Of a stretch of 6,981 nucleotides of DNA, positions 1 to 5,364 are shown piece by piece. The translations under genes were made by a program, and so were the position numbers. The DNA comes from JBEHYA01 sp048498415 (GTDB lineage: Bacteria > Pseudomonadota > Alphaproteobacteria > UBA9219 > RGZA01), in contig JBEHYA010000096.1 of NCBI GenBank assembly GCA_048498415.1, positions 1 to 6,981 on the forward strand, given 5' to 3'. Every line of letters begins with the position of its first letter. The first letter of the stretch is position 1. The notes under the pieces were generated by a model. That model made no database searches. It was not told where the DNA came from and worked only from the letters and a program-made list of their open reading frames with translations.

Positions 1-10
1 CAAAAACTGC

Positions 11-103
11 GTCATCCCCGCGAAGGCGGGGATCCACGAAAAGCCAGGCAGGATGATCTTTGTCTTGGGGCCTATCGTGGATGCCAGCCTTCGCTGGCAT
101 GAC
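11..103 (+). repeat. Composite palindromic repeat, copy 1 (two hairpins, 93 bp)
   Basis: The element begins GTCAT and ends ATGAC. It holds two GC-rich hairpins. Hairpin 1 (about 14-33) pairs ATCCCCGC with GCGGGGAT around loop GAAG. Hairpin 2 (about 81-100) pairs ATGCCAGC with GCTGGCAT around loop CTTC. The outer 29 bases at each end are also inverted copies of each other with four mismatches, so the whole unit is a nested inverted repeat with a 35-bp centre. A second copy of identical length lies at 3314-3406 with 86 of 93 bases the same. The arms resemble the widespread GTCATNCC...GGNATCCA class of REP/BIME-like intergenic elements. It ends 20 bp before the fabD start, so it may form part of the fabD leader. 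Confidence 0.9.
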
Positions 104-108
104 ATATT

Positions 109-115
109 CGGAGAG
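109..115 (+). promoter_or_regulatory. Ribosome binding site deciding the fabD start
   Basis: The string CGGAGAG ends 8 bases before ATG at 124, which is good Shine-Dalgarno spacing. The alternative GTG at 118 would leave only 2 bases. The ATG start also gives the usual FabD N-terminus, MKRAFVFPGQGSQ. Confidence 0.7.
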
Positions 116-123
116 TCGTGAGA

Positions 124-1065
124 ATGAAACGCGCATTTGTTTTTCCGGGCCAGGGCAGCCAGGCCGTGGGCATGGGCAAAGACCTTGCCGCCGCTTTTCC
201 CGCCGCACGCGACGTGCTGCAGGAAGTGGATGAGGCGATCAATTTCAAGCTCAGCGCCCTGATGGCCGAAGGGCCCATGGATGATCTCAAGCTCACCGAA
301 AATACCCAGCCGGCGCTGATGGCGGCCAGCATGGCGGTGATGCGCGTTCTGGAAAAAGAAGGCGGCAAGAAGATTACCGATTTAGCGGCATATGTGGCGG
401 GCCATTCGCTGGGCGAATATACCGCGCTGTGCGCGGCGGGCACCTTTACATTGGCGGATACCGCGCGGCTTTTGCGTAAGCGCGGCCAGGCGATGCAGCA
501 AGCCGTGCCGGTTGGCATGGGCGGCATGGCCGCGCTGCTGGGCGTGGATATGACGCAGGCCACCGAGATTTCCAATTTAGCGGCGGGCAGCGAAGTGTGC
601 GTGGCGGCCAATGATAATTGCACGGGTCAGGTGGTGATCAGCGGCCATAAGGGCGCGATTGAGCGCGCGCTGGCGGTAGCGGCTGAAAAAGGCTTCAAGC
701 GTTCGGTGATGTTGCCGGTGAGTGCGCCGTTTCACTGCCCATTAATGGAACCCGCCGCGCGCGTGATGGAAGAAGCGTTGGCCGAAGTGAAAATGAATGC
801 GCCTGCCGTGCCGTTAATCGCCAATGTGACGGCAAGCGCTTCAAGCGATGTTGCCGCCATTCGCAAGCAACTGGTGCAGCAGGTCACGGGCGCAGTGCGC
901 TGGCGCGAGAGCATGCTCTATGCCAGGCAGCAGGGCGTGGAACAGATTGTGGAAGCAGGCAGCGGCAGCGTGCTGGCCGGCCTGATGAAGCGAATTGATA
1001 AAGATGTGCCGGCCATCAGCCTGCAAACACCGGCGGATATCGAAGCGTTTTTGAAAAGCGCCTGA
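124..1065 (+). CDS. fabD: Malonyl-CoA:acyl carrier protein transacylase FabD
   Basis: FabD moves the malonyl group from malonyl-CoA to acyl carrier protein in the cytoplasm, supplying the extender unit of type II fatty-acid synthesis. The 313-residue product is full length for the family. Seen in the sequence: the N-terminal PGQGSQ loop (8-13), the nucleophile elbow GHSLGE with Ser95 (93-98), Arg120 in the position of the carboxylate-binding arginine, the AANDN-TGQ-VISG segment (161-174), and His204 in PFHCPLM as the catalytic partner of Ser95. The GAVRW segment near 257-261 is also typical. I chose ATG 124 over GTG 118 on ribosome-site spacing and on the N-terminal match. The gene follows the palindromic repeat at 11-103. 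Its stop directly abuts the stop of a minus-strand gene, so it is not immediately followed by fabG as in many proteobacteria. No terminator is visible after it. Confidence 0.97.
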   Translation: MKRAFVFPGQGSQAVGMGKDLAAAFPAARDVLQEVDEAINFKLSALMAEGPMDDLKLTENTQPALMAASMAVMRVLEKEGGKKITDLAAYVAGHSLGEYTALCAAGTFTLADTARLLRKRGQAMQQAVPVGMGGMAALLGVDMTQATEISNLAAGSEVCVAANDNCTGQVVISGHKGAIERALAVAAEKGFKRSVMLPVSAPFHCPLMEPAARVMEEALAEVKMNAPAVPLIANVTASASSDVAAIRKQLVQQVTGAVRWRESMLYARQQGVEQIVEAGSGSVLAGLMKRIDKDVPAISLQTPADIEAFLKSA

Positions 1066-1833
1066 TTAAAGTTCCAGATGCACGATTTTGCCGTGGTAGG
1101 GCGCGCGCGATTGAATGCGCGGGCCGGATTCCAGCGTATCCGGCGGGATGGATATCTGCGGCGTAAAAATTTCGCGCGCGGCTTCCACCCAGTTGCAGTT
1201 AAGCCCGCCCGTGGCGGCAATCATATCGCCTTCCACCCTGTTGGCCTTGATATACCCGCGGCTCGTTCTTTTTCCACTGGCGATGACGATTGACGCATCT
1301 TTGCAATTGATAACGCGGCCGGCGTAAATTTCATCCGCTGCGACCATGCTGCCGCACGATTGAATGCCATATTCCGCAATAAGGCTGCTGCCATGAAGCG
1401 GGCCATCCACCTTGATGCTGCCATTGCTCGCTTTTATGTCACTGCCGGCAAAAAGATAATTGCTGCCTGGCGCATCGCCGTGACTGATGAGCATGCCTTT
1501 GGAACCATCGACAAACAGGGAAGAGCCGACTTCCACGCTGCCGGCGATAAGATTGCCACCCACATACATGCCTTGACCGCCCGCCACCATGATGTCGCCA
1601 TGCGCCGTTAGGTCGCCGCCAACATACAGGCCGCATTCAAACTGCTGTTCCCTGGGCTGCTGAATAAGCAACGAGGTGCCGGGCATGACATGAAGAGAAC
1701 TCATCATCAGGATCGGGCTTTTGAATTCCACCAGCCCCAGCCCGCCGCTGATCGTGATATCGCTTTGAATATCTTCCAGAACATCGCCTATATAGACGCC
1801 GCCATCAAAGTAGGACGTATCGAGAAATATCAT
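1066..1833 (-). CDS. Uncharacterised glycine-rich protein, probable beta-solenoid (bactofilin/DUF342-like appearance)
   Basis: I do not recognise this family. The 255-residue product is built of short hydrophobic strands separated by Gly, Asn and Asp turns. Residues 68-87 and 88-98 start near-repeats (GLYVGGDLTAHGD, then GMYVGGNLIAG). The pattern continues to about 186 with units such as YLFAGSDI, GSIKVDG and ASIVIASG. Such alternation is typical of short right-handed beta-helices, for example bactofilins or polymer-forming cytoskeletal proteins; that fold is my inference. There is no signal peptide or membrane segment, so it is probably cytoplasmic, and the last 30 residues are not repetitive. 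The ORF extends 28 residues upstream, but the start at 1833 has a GAGAG ribosome site 5 bases ahead and leaves room for the divergent fabG leader. It lies antisense between fabD and fabG, and its TAA stop touches the fabD stop. It could be a shell, scaffold or envelope-associated protein; no function can be assigned. Confidence 0.8.
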   Translation of the reverse strand: MIFLDTSYFDGGVYIGDVLEDIQSDITISGGLGLVEFKSPILMMSSLHVMPGTSLLIQQPREQQFECGLYVGGDLTAHGDIMVAGGQGMYVGGNLIAGSVEVGSSLFVDGSKGMLISHGDAPGSNYLFAGSDIKASNGSIKVDGPLHGSSLIAEYGIQSCGSMVAADEIYAGRVINCKDASIVIASGKRTSRGYIKANRVEGDMIAATGGLNCNWVEAAREIFTPQISIPPDTLESGPRIQSRAPYHGKIVHLEL

Positions 1834-1838
1834 GCTTG

Positions 1839-1844
1839 CTCTCG
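1839..1844 (-). promoter_or_regulatory. Ribosome binding site deciding the start of the beta-solenoid gene
   Basis: On the minus strand CGAGAG lies 5 bases before ATG at 1833. This supports the shorter 255-residue product over the 283-residue ORF, whose extra N-terminus (rich in Lys, Arg and Cys) does not share the repeat character of the rest. Confidence 0.5.
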
Positions 1845-1852
1845 TAATGACT

Positions 1853-1881
1853 TTGGGGCATGGCTTAAGCCCCTCTATATC
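1853..1881 (+). promoter_or_regulatory. Possible fabG promoter containing a perfect 10-bp palindrome
   Basis: TTGGGG (1853-1858) and TATATC (1876-1881) are separated by 17 bases and match the -35 and -10 consensus at 3 and 4 of 6 positions. The spacer holds the perfect palindrome GGCTTAAGCC (1862-1871), and a GGGGC/GCCCC stem (1855-1859 with 1869-1873) overlaps it. The site lies in the 102-bp divergent gap between the minus-strand beta-solenoid gene and fabG, where at least one promoter is expected. The palindrome could be an operator. The match is weak and is offered only as a candidate. Confidence 0.3.
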
Positions 1882-1935
1882 TTTATTCTTAGCGCCTGCC
1901 CGGCGCATGTAAAACAAAAAGCAGGAGCCTGAAAT

Positions 1936-2676
1936 ATGTTCGATTTAGCTGGTAAACGCGCGGTGGTGACGGGCGCTTCGGGCGGTCTGGGCGGGGCGAT
2001 TGCCCGTGCGCTGCATGCGCAGGGCGCCATTGTGGCGCTGTCGGGTACCAAGCAGGAAGCTTTGGAGAAGCTGAAAGCGGAACTGGGCGACCGGGCGTTT
2101 GTGGTAGTCGCCAATTTATCGGACGCGGCCGCGCCGGCCAAACTGATTGCCGATGCGGAAGCAGCATTAGGCGGCGGCATTGATATTCTGGTCAACAACG
2201 CCGGCCTCACGCGCGACGGGCTTTCCATGCGCATGAAGGATGAAGACTGGCAGACGGTGATCGACGTGAATTTAAGCGCGACCTTCCGTTTATGCCGCGC
2301 GGCGATCAAAGGCATGATGGGCCGCCGCTTCGGGCGCATCATCAACATCACATCCGTGGTGGGCGTAACGGGTAATGCGGGGCAGGCGAATTATGCCGCT
2401 TCCAAAGCCGGCCTGATCGGCATGAGTAAATCGTTGGCGCAGGAAATTGCCGGGCGCGGCATTACGGTGAACTGCGTGGCGCCGGGCTTTATTATGTCGG
2501 CCATGACCGACGTGCTGCCGGAGCAGGTGAAGGAAAAAGTGTTAACGGCTATCCCCATGGCGCGCATGGGCGAAGGCAAGGATATCGCGGCGGGCGTGGT
2601 CTATCTGGCCAGTCAGGAAGCGGCCTATGTGACAGGCCAGACCCTGCACATTAACGGCGGCATGGCGATGATTTAA
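1936..2676 (+). CDS. fabG: 3-oxoacyl-[acyl carrier protein] reductase FabG
   Basis: FabG is the NADPH-dependent reductase that converts 3-oxoacyl-ACP to 3-hydroxyacyl-ACP in each elongation cycle of fatty-acid synthesis, as a cytoplasmic tetramer. The 246-residue protein is a complete classical short-chain dehydrogenase. It shows the cofactor loop TGASGGLG (12-19), the NNAG motif (87-90), Asn112 in DVNLSATF, Ser140 in NITS, and the YAASK motif with Tyr153 and Lys157 making up the catalytic tetrad. PGFI (183-186) and the C-terminal VTGQTLHINGGMAMI are typical of FabG rather than of other SDRs. AGGAG (1923-1927) sits 8 bases before the ATG. The gene is cut off from fabD by an antisense gene, so it probably needs its own promoter. 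No acpP or fabF follows in this window, although they often do. Confidence 0.96.
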   Translation: MFDLAGKRAVVTGASGGLGGAIARALHAQGAIVALSGTKQEALEKLKAELGDRAFVVVANLSDAAAPAKLIADAEAALGGGIDILVNNAGLTRDGLSMRMKDEDWQTVIDVNLSATFRLCRAAIKGMMGRRFGRIINITSVVGVTGNAGQANYAASKAGLIGMSKSLAQEIAGRGITVNCVAPGFIMSAMTDVLPEQVKEKVLTAIPMARMGEGKDIAAGVVYLASQEAAYVTGQTLHINGGMAMI

Positions 2677-2730
2677 CGCCGGCGTGAGGCTGGGCATATC
2701 GAGAATTTATGGGTGAAAGGCCATTCTGGC

Positions 2731-2758
2731 GTCATTCCGCTTTTCAGGGATGGATGCC
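2731..2758 (+). repeat. Possible degraded relic of the palindromic repeat
   Basis: The stretch starts GTCATTCC, continues to GGGAT, and ends GGATGCC, all strings that occur in the arms of the 93-bp repeat. An AUUCC/GGGAU stem with one G-U pair and an 8-base loop remains. The central part of the repeat is absent. It directly precedes the small secreted-peptide start and includes its ribosome site. The similarity is short and may be chance. Confidence 0.3.
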
Positions 2759-2899
2759 ATGCAACGCCTTCTGCTTTCCGTGTTTGTTTTAAGCCTGTTT
2801 GCCGCGCCGGTTGCGCATGCCACCAATGCGCAAGGCATTGATGCGCCCACACCGCTGCCCAAAGAAGGCCAGCCCATCACGCCGTCGCAAAGCCGGTAA
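2759..2899 (+). CDS. Small exported peptide, 46 residues, unknown function
   Basis: I do not recognise a family. The product begins MQRLLLSVFVLSLFAAPVAHA. This has a positive residue, a hydrophobic core of about 14 residues and an AHA cleavage motif, so a Sec signal peptide with cleavage after residue 21 is likely. The mature part would be only about 25 residues, Pro- and Gln-rich (APTPLPKEGQPITPSQSR). AGGGA (2746-2750) lies 8 bases before ATG 2759, a good ribosome site. An in-frame ATG at 2750 would add three residues but overlaps that site. The gene follows fabG after an 82-bp gap and could be cotranscribed with it. Its TAA is immediately followed by the stop of the minus-strand ORF at 2900. 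It may be a real short periplasmic peptide or lipoprotein-like remnant, or the surviving N-terminus of a longer exported protein. Confidence 0.55.
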   Translation: MQRLLLSVFVLSLFAAPVAHATNAQGIDAPTPLPKEGQPITPSQSR

Positions 2900-3232
2900 T
2901 CAGCGCCCGCTGCCGCCAAAGATATTGGAGAAGGGCGAAGGCGCCACGCGGCTATCGTTGATGAGTTTCGAGCCGCCGCCGCTTGACGTTCCGCCGCCGC
3001 GCTGGACGTTCTCGGTTACGTCCGTACCAAAATACCCATAATCAAAAATCGCCACGCTGGCGCCGCTGCCGGTATAGGCATAGCCGATGGCGCTGCTGAT
3101 TTCGGCGAACTGGCTTTTTTCACTGGCAAAAGCTTCCGGTTTTTTTGGCGCAGCCTCCGGCGTTGGCGCAGCTTTTGGCGGATGCGCGGGATTGCCACCG
3201 ATATTGCCATATCGCCGGAAGTTCGAATTCAT
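2900..3232 (-). CDS. Hypothetical protein, Pro/Ala-rich then Gly/Ser/Tyr-rich, 110 residues
   Basis: No known family is recognised. The first 17 residues are polar (MNSNFRRYGNIGG). Residues 16-34 form a Pro/Ala/Lys-rich linker. Residues 35-75 form the most protein-like part (ISSAIGYAYTGSGASVAIFDY, then GYFGTDVTE), and the rest is Gly/Ser-rich with RGGGTSSGGG near 78-87. There is no signal peptide or membrane helix. No Shine-Dalgarno sequence precedes the ATG; the upstream bases on the minus strand are AT-rich (AAAATTAACCT), so leaderless or weak initiation, or a different start, is possible. Its stop abuts the stop of the small exported peptide gene with no gap. The exact tail-to-tail fit and the non-random composition favour a real gene, but a chance ORF cannot be excluded. 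Confidence 0.5.
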   Translation of the reverse strand: MNSNFRRYGNIGGNPAHPPKAAPTPEAAPKKPEAFASEKSQFAEISSAIGYAYTGSGASVAIFDYGYFGTDVTENVQRGGGTSSGGGSKLINDSRVAPSPFSNIFGGSGR

Positions 3233-3277
3233 AGGTTAATTTTTAAGCCAAAAAAATTAAGGAAACTTGAAATCGTT

Positions 3278-3303
3278 CTATATAACAGAATAGCCTATAT
3301 AAT
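3278..3303 (+). promoter_or_regulatory. AT-rich promoter-like stretch upstream of the ABC1 kinase gene
   Basis: A perfect TATAAT lies at 3298-3303, but no convincing -35 box is found at normal spacing. TTGAAA at 3267-3272 is 25 bases away. The octamer CTATATAA occurs twice, at 3278-3285 and 3295-3302, 17 bp apart. Initiation about 7 bases after TATAAT would begin the transcript nearly at the first base of the palindromic repeat at 3314. This is a candidate only; the AT-rich gap also serves the divergent ORF that ends at 3232. Confidence 0.35.
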
Positions 3304-3313
3304 TAGCTGATAC

Positions 3314-3406
3314 GTCATCCCGGCGAAGGCCGGGATCCACGAAAAGCCAAGCAGGATGATCTTTGTCTTGTTGCCTATCGTGGATGCCGGCCTTCGCCGG
3401 CATGAC
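3314..3406 (+). repeat. Composite palindromic repeat, copy 2 (two hairpins, 93 bp)
   Basis: This copy has the same length, termini and orientation as the one at 11-103. The seven differences fall at element positions 9, 18, 37, 58, 59, 76 and 85. Positions 9 and 18 pair in hairpin 1 (C-G here becomes G-C), and positions 76 and 85 pair in hairpin 2 (A-T in copy 1, G-C here), so pairing is kept in both stems. It ends 17 bp before the ABC1 kinase ATG. Translated, its arms give the peptide WMPAFAGMT, a familiar by-product of such repeats in spurious ORFs. Confidence 0.9.
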
Positions 3407-3423
3407 CGGAACTGTTGTGAGAT

Positions 3424-4779
3424 ATGCCCAAAAAGCCAAACGCAAAAACAGACAAAAATTCGCTCGCCAAGCGGGTGGGGCGGTATGCCAAGGTTTCTGC
3501 TTCGATGAGCGGCGTGGCGGCGCAGGTGGCGGGCAAGAAAATTTTTGGCATTCAGATCGACCATAAAAAACATGCCGCGGATATTGCCGGTGCGCTTGGG
3601 GGCCTCAAAGGCCCGTTGATGAAAATCGGGCAGGTGCTTTCTACCATTCCCGATGCTGTTCCCGAAGAATACGCGACCGAACTTTCGCAGTTGCAGGCTG
3701 ATGCGCCGGCGATGGGCTGGCTGTTTGTAAAGCGCCGCATGGCGGGCGAGTTGGGCGCGGACTGGCAGAAAAAATTCAAAAGCTTTGAACAAACTGCGGC
3801 GGCTGCTGCTTCACTGGGCCAGGTGCATAAGGCTGTTTCGTTGGATGGCGAAAAACTTGCGTGCAAACTGCAGTACCCCGATATGGCTTCCACCGTGGAA
3901 GCGGATTTGAAGCAGCTGGGCATTTTGATGGGGCTGTTCGAGAGCTATGACCGCGCGGTTTCGACCAAAGGCGTGCAGGAAGAAATCGGCGCGCGGCTGC
4001 GCGAAGAACTGGATTATGAATTAGAGGCCAAACACATCGCGCTCTACCGGCATATTCTGGCCAGGCGCACGGAAATTCATGTGCCGGAAGTGCAGCCCAA
4101 ACTTTCCACCAAACGCCTGCTGACCATGAACTGGCTGGAAGGCGAAAAATTCGCCGCCGCGGCAGCAGGCCGCGACGTGAAAGCGCGCAACCAGATTGCG
4201 ATGAATATGTTCCATGCCTGGTACGTGCCGTTTTATAATGCCGGCGTCATTCACGGCGACCCGCATTTCGGCAATTATTCAATTTGCCCGGATAACAGCA
4301 TTAATCTGCTGGATTTCGGCTGTGTGCGGATTTTCAAGCCATCTACGGTGCGGGCGGTGATTGAACTATATCATGCACTGGCCACCAACGATGATGAACG
4401 CGCGGTGGAGGCCTATAAGGAATGGGGTTTCACAAACACCAGCAAGGCCCTGATTGACACATTAAATATCTGGGCCCGGTTTATCTATGCGCCGCTGCTG
4501 GAAGACCGCGCGCGGCTGATTGAAGAAACCAACACCGGCCAGTATGGCCGGGCGACTGCCAACAAGGTGCATGAAGAGTTGCGCAAGATTGGCGGCGTGA
4601 AGGTGCCGCGCGAATTCGTGTTCATGGACCGCGCGGCGATTGGTTTAGGCGCCGTGTTTTTGAAACTGCGGGCGGAGATAAACTGGCACCGCATTTTCCA
4701 TGGCCTGATCGATGATTTTGATGTGAACGGGCTGGCCAAAAACCAGGCGAAGGCGCTGAAAGCGGCGGGGCTGGAGTAG
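3424..4779 (+). CDS. ABC1/UbiB/COQ8-family atypical kinase (AarF-like)
   Basis: Members of this family are protein-kinase-like ATPases. UbiB and COQ8 support ubiquinone biosynthesis or lipid handling at membranes; the substrate of this one cannot be told from sequence. The 451-residue protein carries the family signatures in order: KIGQ (67-70, the KxGQ motif), an Ala-rich loop TAAAAAS (124-130) followed by LGQVHKA, the nucleotide lysine Lys148 in LACKLQYP, EELDYELEA (194-202), the catalytic-loop equivalent HGDPHFGN (277-284, with Asp279 and Asn284) and DFG (297-299). The usual family form of the catalytic loop is HADPHPGN. No strong C-terminal membrane helix pair of the kind seen in E. coli UbiB is evident, so it fits the general AarF/ABC1 class better than strict UbiB. 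The start is ATG 3424; only a weak GGAA (3408-3411) lies 12 bases upstream, but the N-terminal RVGRYAKVSASMSGVAA segment is typical of the family. No ubiE or other quinone gene is adjacent. The palindromic repeat forms its leader. Confidence 0.92.
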   Translation: MPKKPNAKTDKNSLAKRVGRYAKVSASMSGVAAQVAGKKIFGIQIDHKKHAADIAGALGGLKGPLMKIGQVLSTIPDAVPEEYATELSQLQADAPAMGWLFVKRRMAGELGADWQKKFKSFEQTAAAAASLGQVHKAVSLDGEKLACKLQYPDMASTVEADLKQLGILMGLFESYDRAVSTKGVQEEIGARLREELDYELEAKHIALYRHILARRTEIHVPEVQPKLSTKRLLTMNWLEGEKFAAAAAGRDVKARNQIAMNMFHAWYVPFYNAGVIHGDPHFGNYSICPDNSINLLDFGCVRIFKPSTVRAVIELYHALATNDDERAVEAYKEWGFTNTSKALIDTLNIWARFIYAPLLEDRARLIEETNTGQYGRATANKVHEELRKIGGVKVPREFVFMDRAAIGLGAVFLKLRAEINWHRIFHGLIDDFDVNGLAKNQAKALKAAGLE

Positions 4780-4876
4780 GGGATTCGCCCCAAAAATCCG
4801 TTCGGGTGCAAAACTATCCTCGTAGCTGTTGCATAAATGCTCTGTTTCCGCATGACAGGCGGGGCTTATTTAATAA

Positions 4877-4905
4877 TTTTTATTGGCGCGCCCGCACTTT
4901 ATGAT
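4877..4905 (+). promoter_or_regulatory. Possible promoter for the membrane protein at 4941
   Basis: TATGAT (4900-4905) matches 5 of 6 bases of the -10 consensus. TTTTTA at 4877-4882, 17 bases ahead, is a poor -35, but the preceding TTATTTAATAATTTTTATT is AT-rich like an UP element. A start near 4912 would give a leader of about 29 bases with the AGGAG site. The 161-bp gap 4780-4940 holds nothing else I can identify, and no clear terminator for the kinase gene. Confidence 0.35.
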
Positions 4906-4940
4906 GAAATGCACTAACACGTTACGTTTGAGGAGCAGTT

Positions 4941-5363
4941 ATGACGAATACCCCCGGCAGCGAAGCCCCGAAGGCCGACCGCAAAAACATGATCACGCAG
5001 ATGTGGCTGATCAGCCTGGCGATCTCCGTGCTGTGCTGCGCGCTGTTCCTTATGCTTACGTCATTCTACGTGACCGACATCAACAAAAATCTGGCGATGA
5101 TCGATATGCGTCTCTCCAGCATTGAAAGCCATACCGTGGTTGCACCGGTAGCCGTAGCCCCCGTGGCGCCCGCGCCGGCACCGGTTGCCAATGCACCGGC
5201 TCCGGAATCCGCGGCGCCTGTCGATACAGTTGAACCCGCCGCCAATATCAAAGTGGATGTGCCAAGCCTGCCGGCCGGCACTGAAGCGCCCGCCGCTGCC
5301 GCGCCAGTGGAAGCACCGGCACCCCCGGCGGAAACCGCCCCGGTATCACCGGCTGCTCAGTAA
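4941..5363 (+). CDS. Single-span membrane protein with Ala/Pro/Val-rich tail, unknown function
   Basis: No family is recognised. The 140-residue product has a short charged N-terminus (PKADRKN, 10-16), one hydrophobic helix at about 21-43 (MWLISLAISVLCCALFLM within it), a short polar amphipathic stretch DINKNLAMIDMRLSSIESH (46-64) that could form a brief coiled coil, and then about 75 residues dominated by Ala, Pro and Val. Positive charge ahead of the helix predicts the N-terminus in the cytoplasm and the tail in the periplasm. The low-complexity tail resembles the spacer of TonB-like or cell-wall-spanning proteins, but it ends without any folded domain, so a simple envelope spacer or anchor is possible. 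AGGAG (4931-4935) lies 5 bases before the ATG, a strong site. The stop at 5361-5363 is one base from the stop of the convergent trpC gene. Confidence 0.8.
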   Translation: MTNTPGSEAPKADRKNMITQMWLISLAISVLCCALFLMLTSFYVTDINKNLAMIDMRLSSIESHTVVAPVAVAPVAPAPAPVANAPAPESAAPVDTVEPAANIKVDVPSLPAGTEAPAAAAPVEAPAPPAETAPVSPAAQ

Positions 5364-5364
5364 T

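Noticed and set aside
118..120. GTG at 118 as the fabD start
   Set aside because: Only 2 bases from the GGAGAG site, and it adds two residues not typical of the family; ATG 124 fits both criteria better.
72..623. Minus-strand ORF of 183 residues opposite fabD
   Set aside because: It is antisense to a clear FabD and includes the repeat arm (ASEGWHPR-like end). No protein family is recognised.
1875..2351. Minus-strand ORFs opposite fabG
   Set aside because: Ser/Ala/Pro-rich translations typical of the antisense of GC-rich genes; fabG on the plus strand is unambiguous.
2676..2685. ACGCCGGCGT palindrome after fabG as a terminator
   Set aside because: A perfect palindrome with no loop and no following T-run.
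11..3406. The two 93-bp repeats as CRISPR or long-terminal insertion-sequence ends
   Set aside because: Only two copies over 3.2 kb apart, in direct orientation, flanking ordinary genes with no transposase, and no spacer-repeat array.
3295..3792. Minus-strand ORF of 165 residues with SWIPAFAGMT near its C-terminus
   Set aside because: It runs antisense to the ABC1 kinase gene and through the palindromic repeat. The IPAFAGMT string is the translated repeat arm, a known marker of spurious ORFs.
4779..4796. GGGG-ATTCG-CCCC as a terminator after the kinase gene
   Set aside because: The stem is only 4 bp and is followed by AAAAATCC, not a T-run, on the plus strand.
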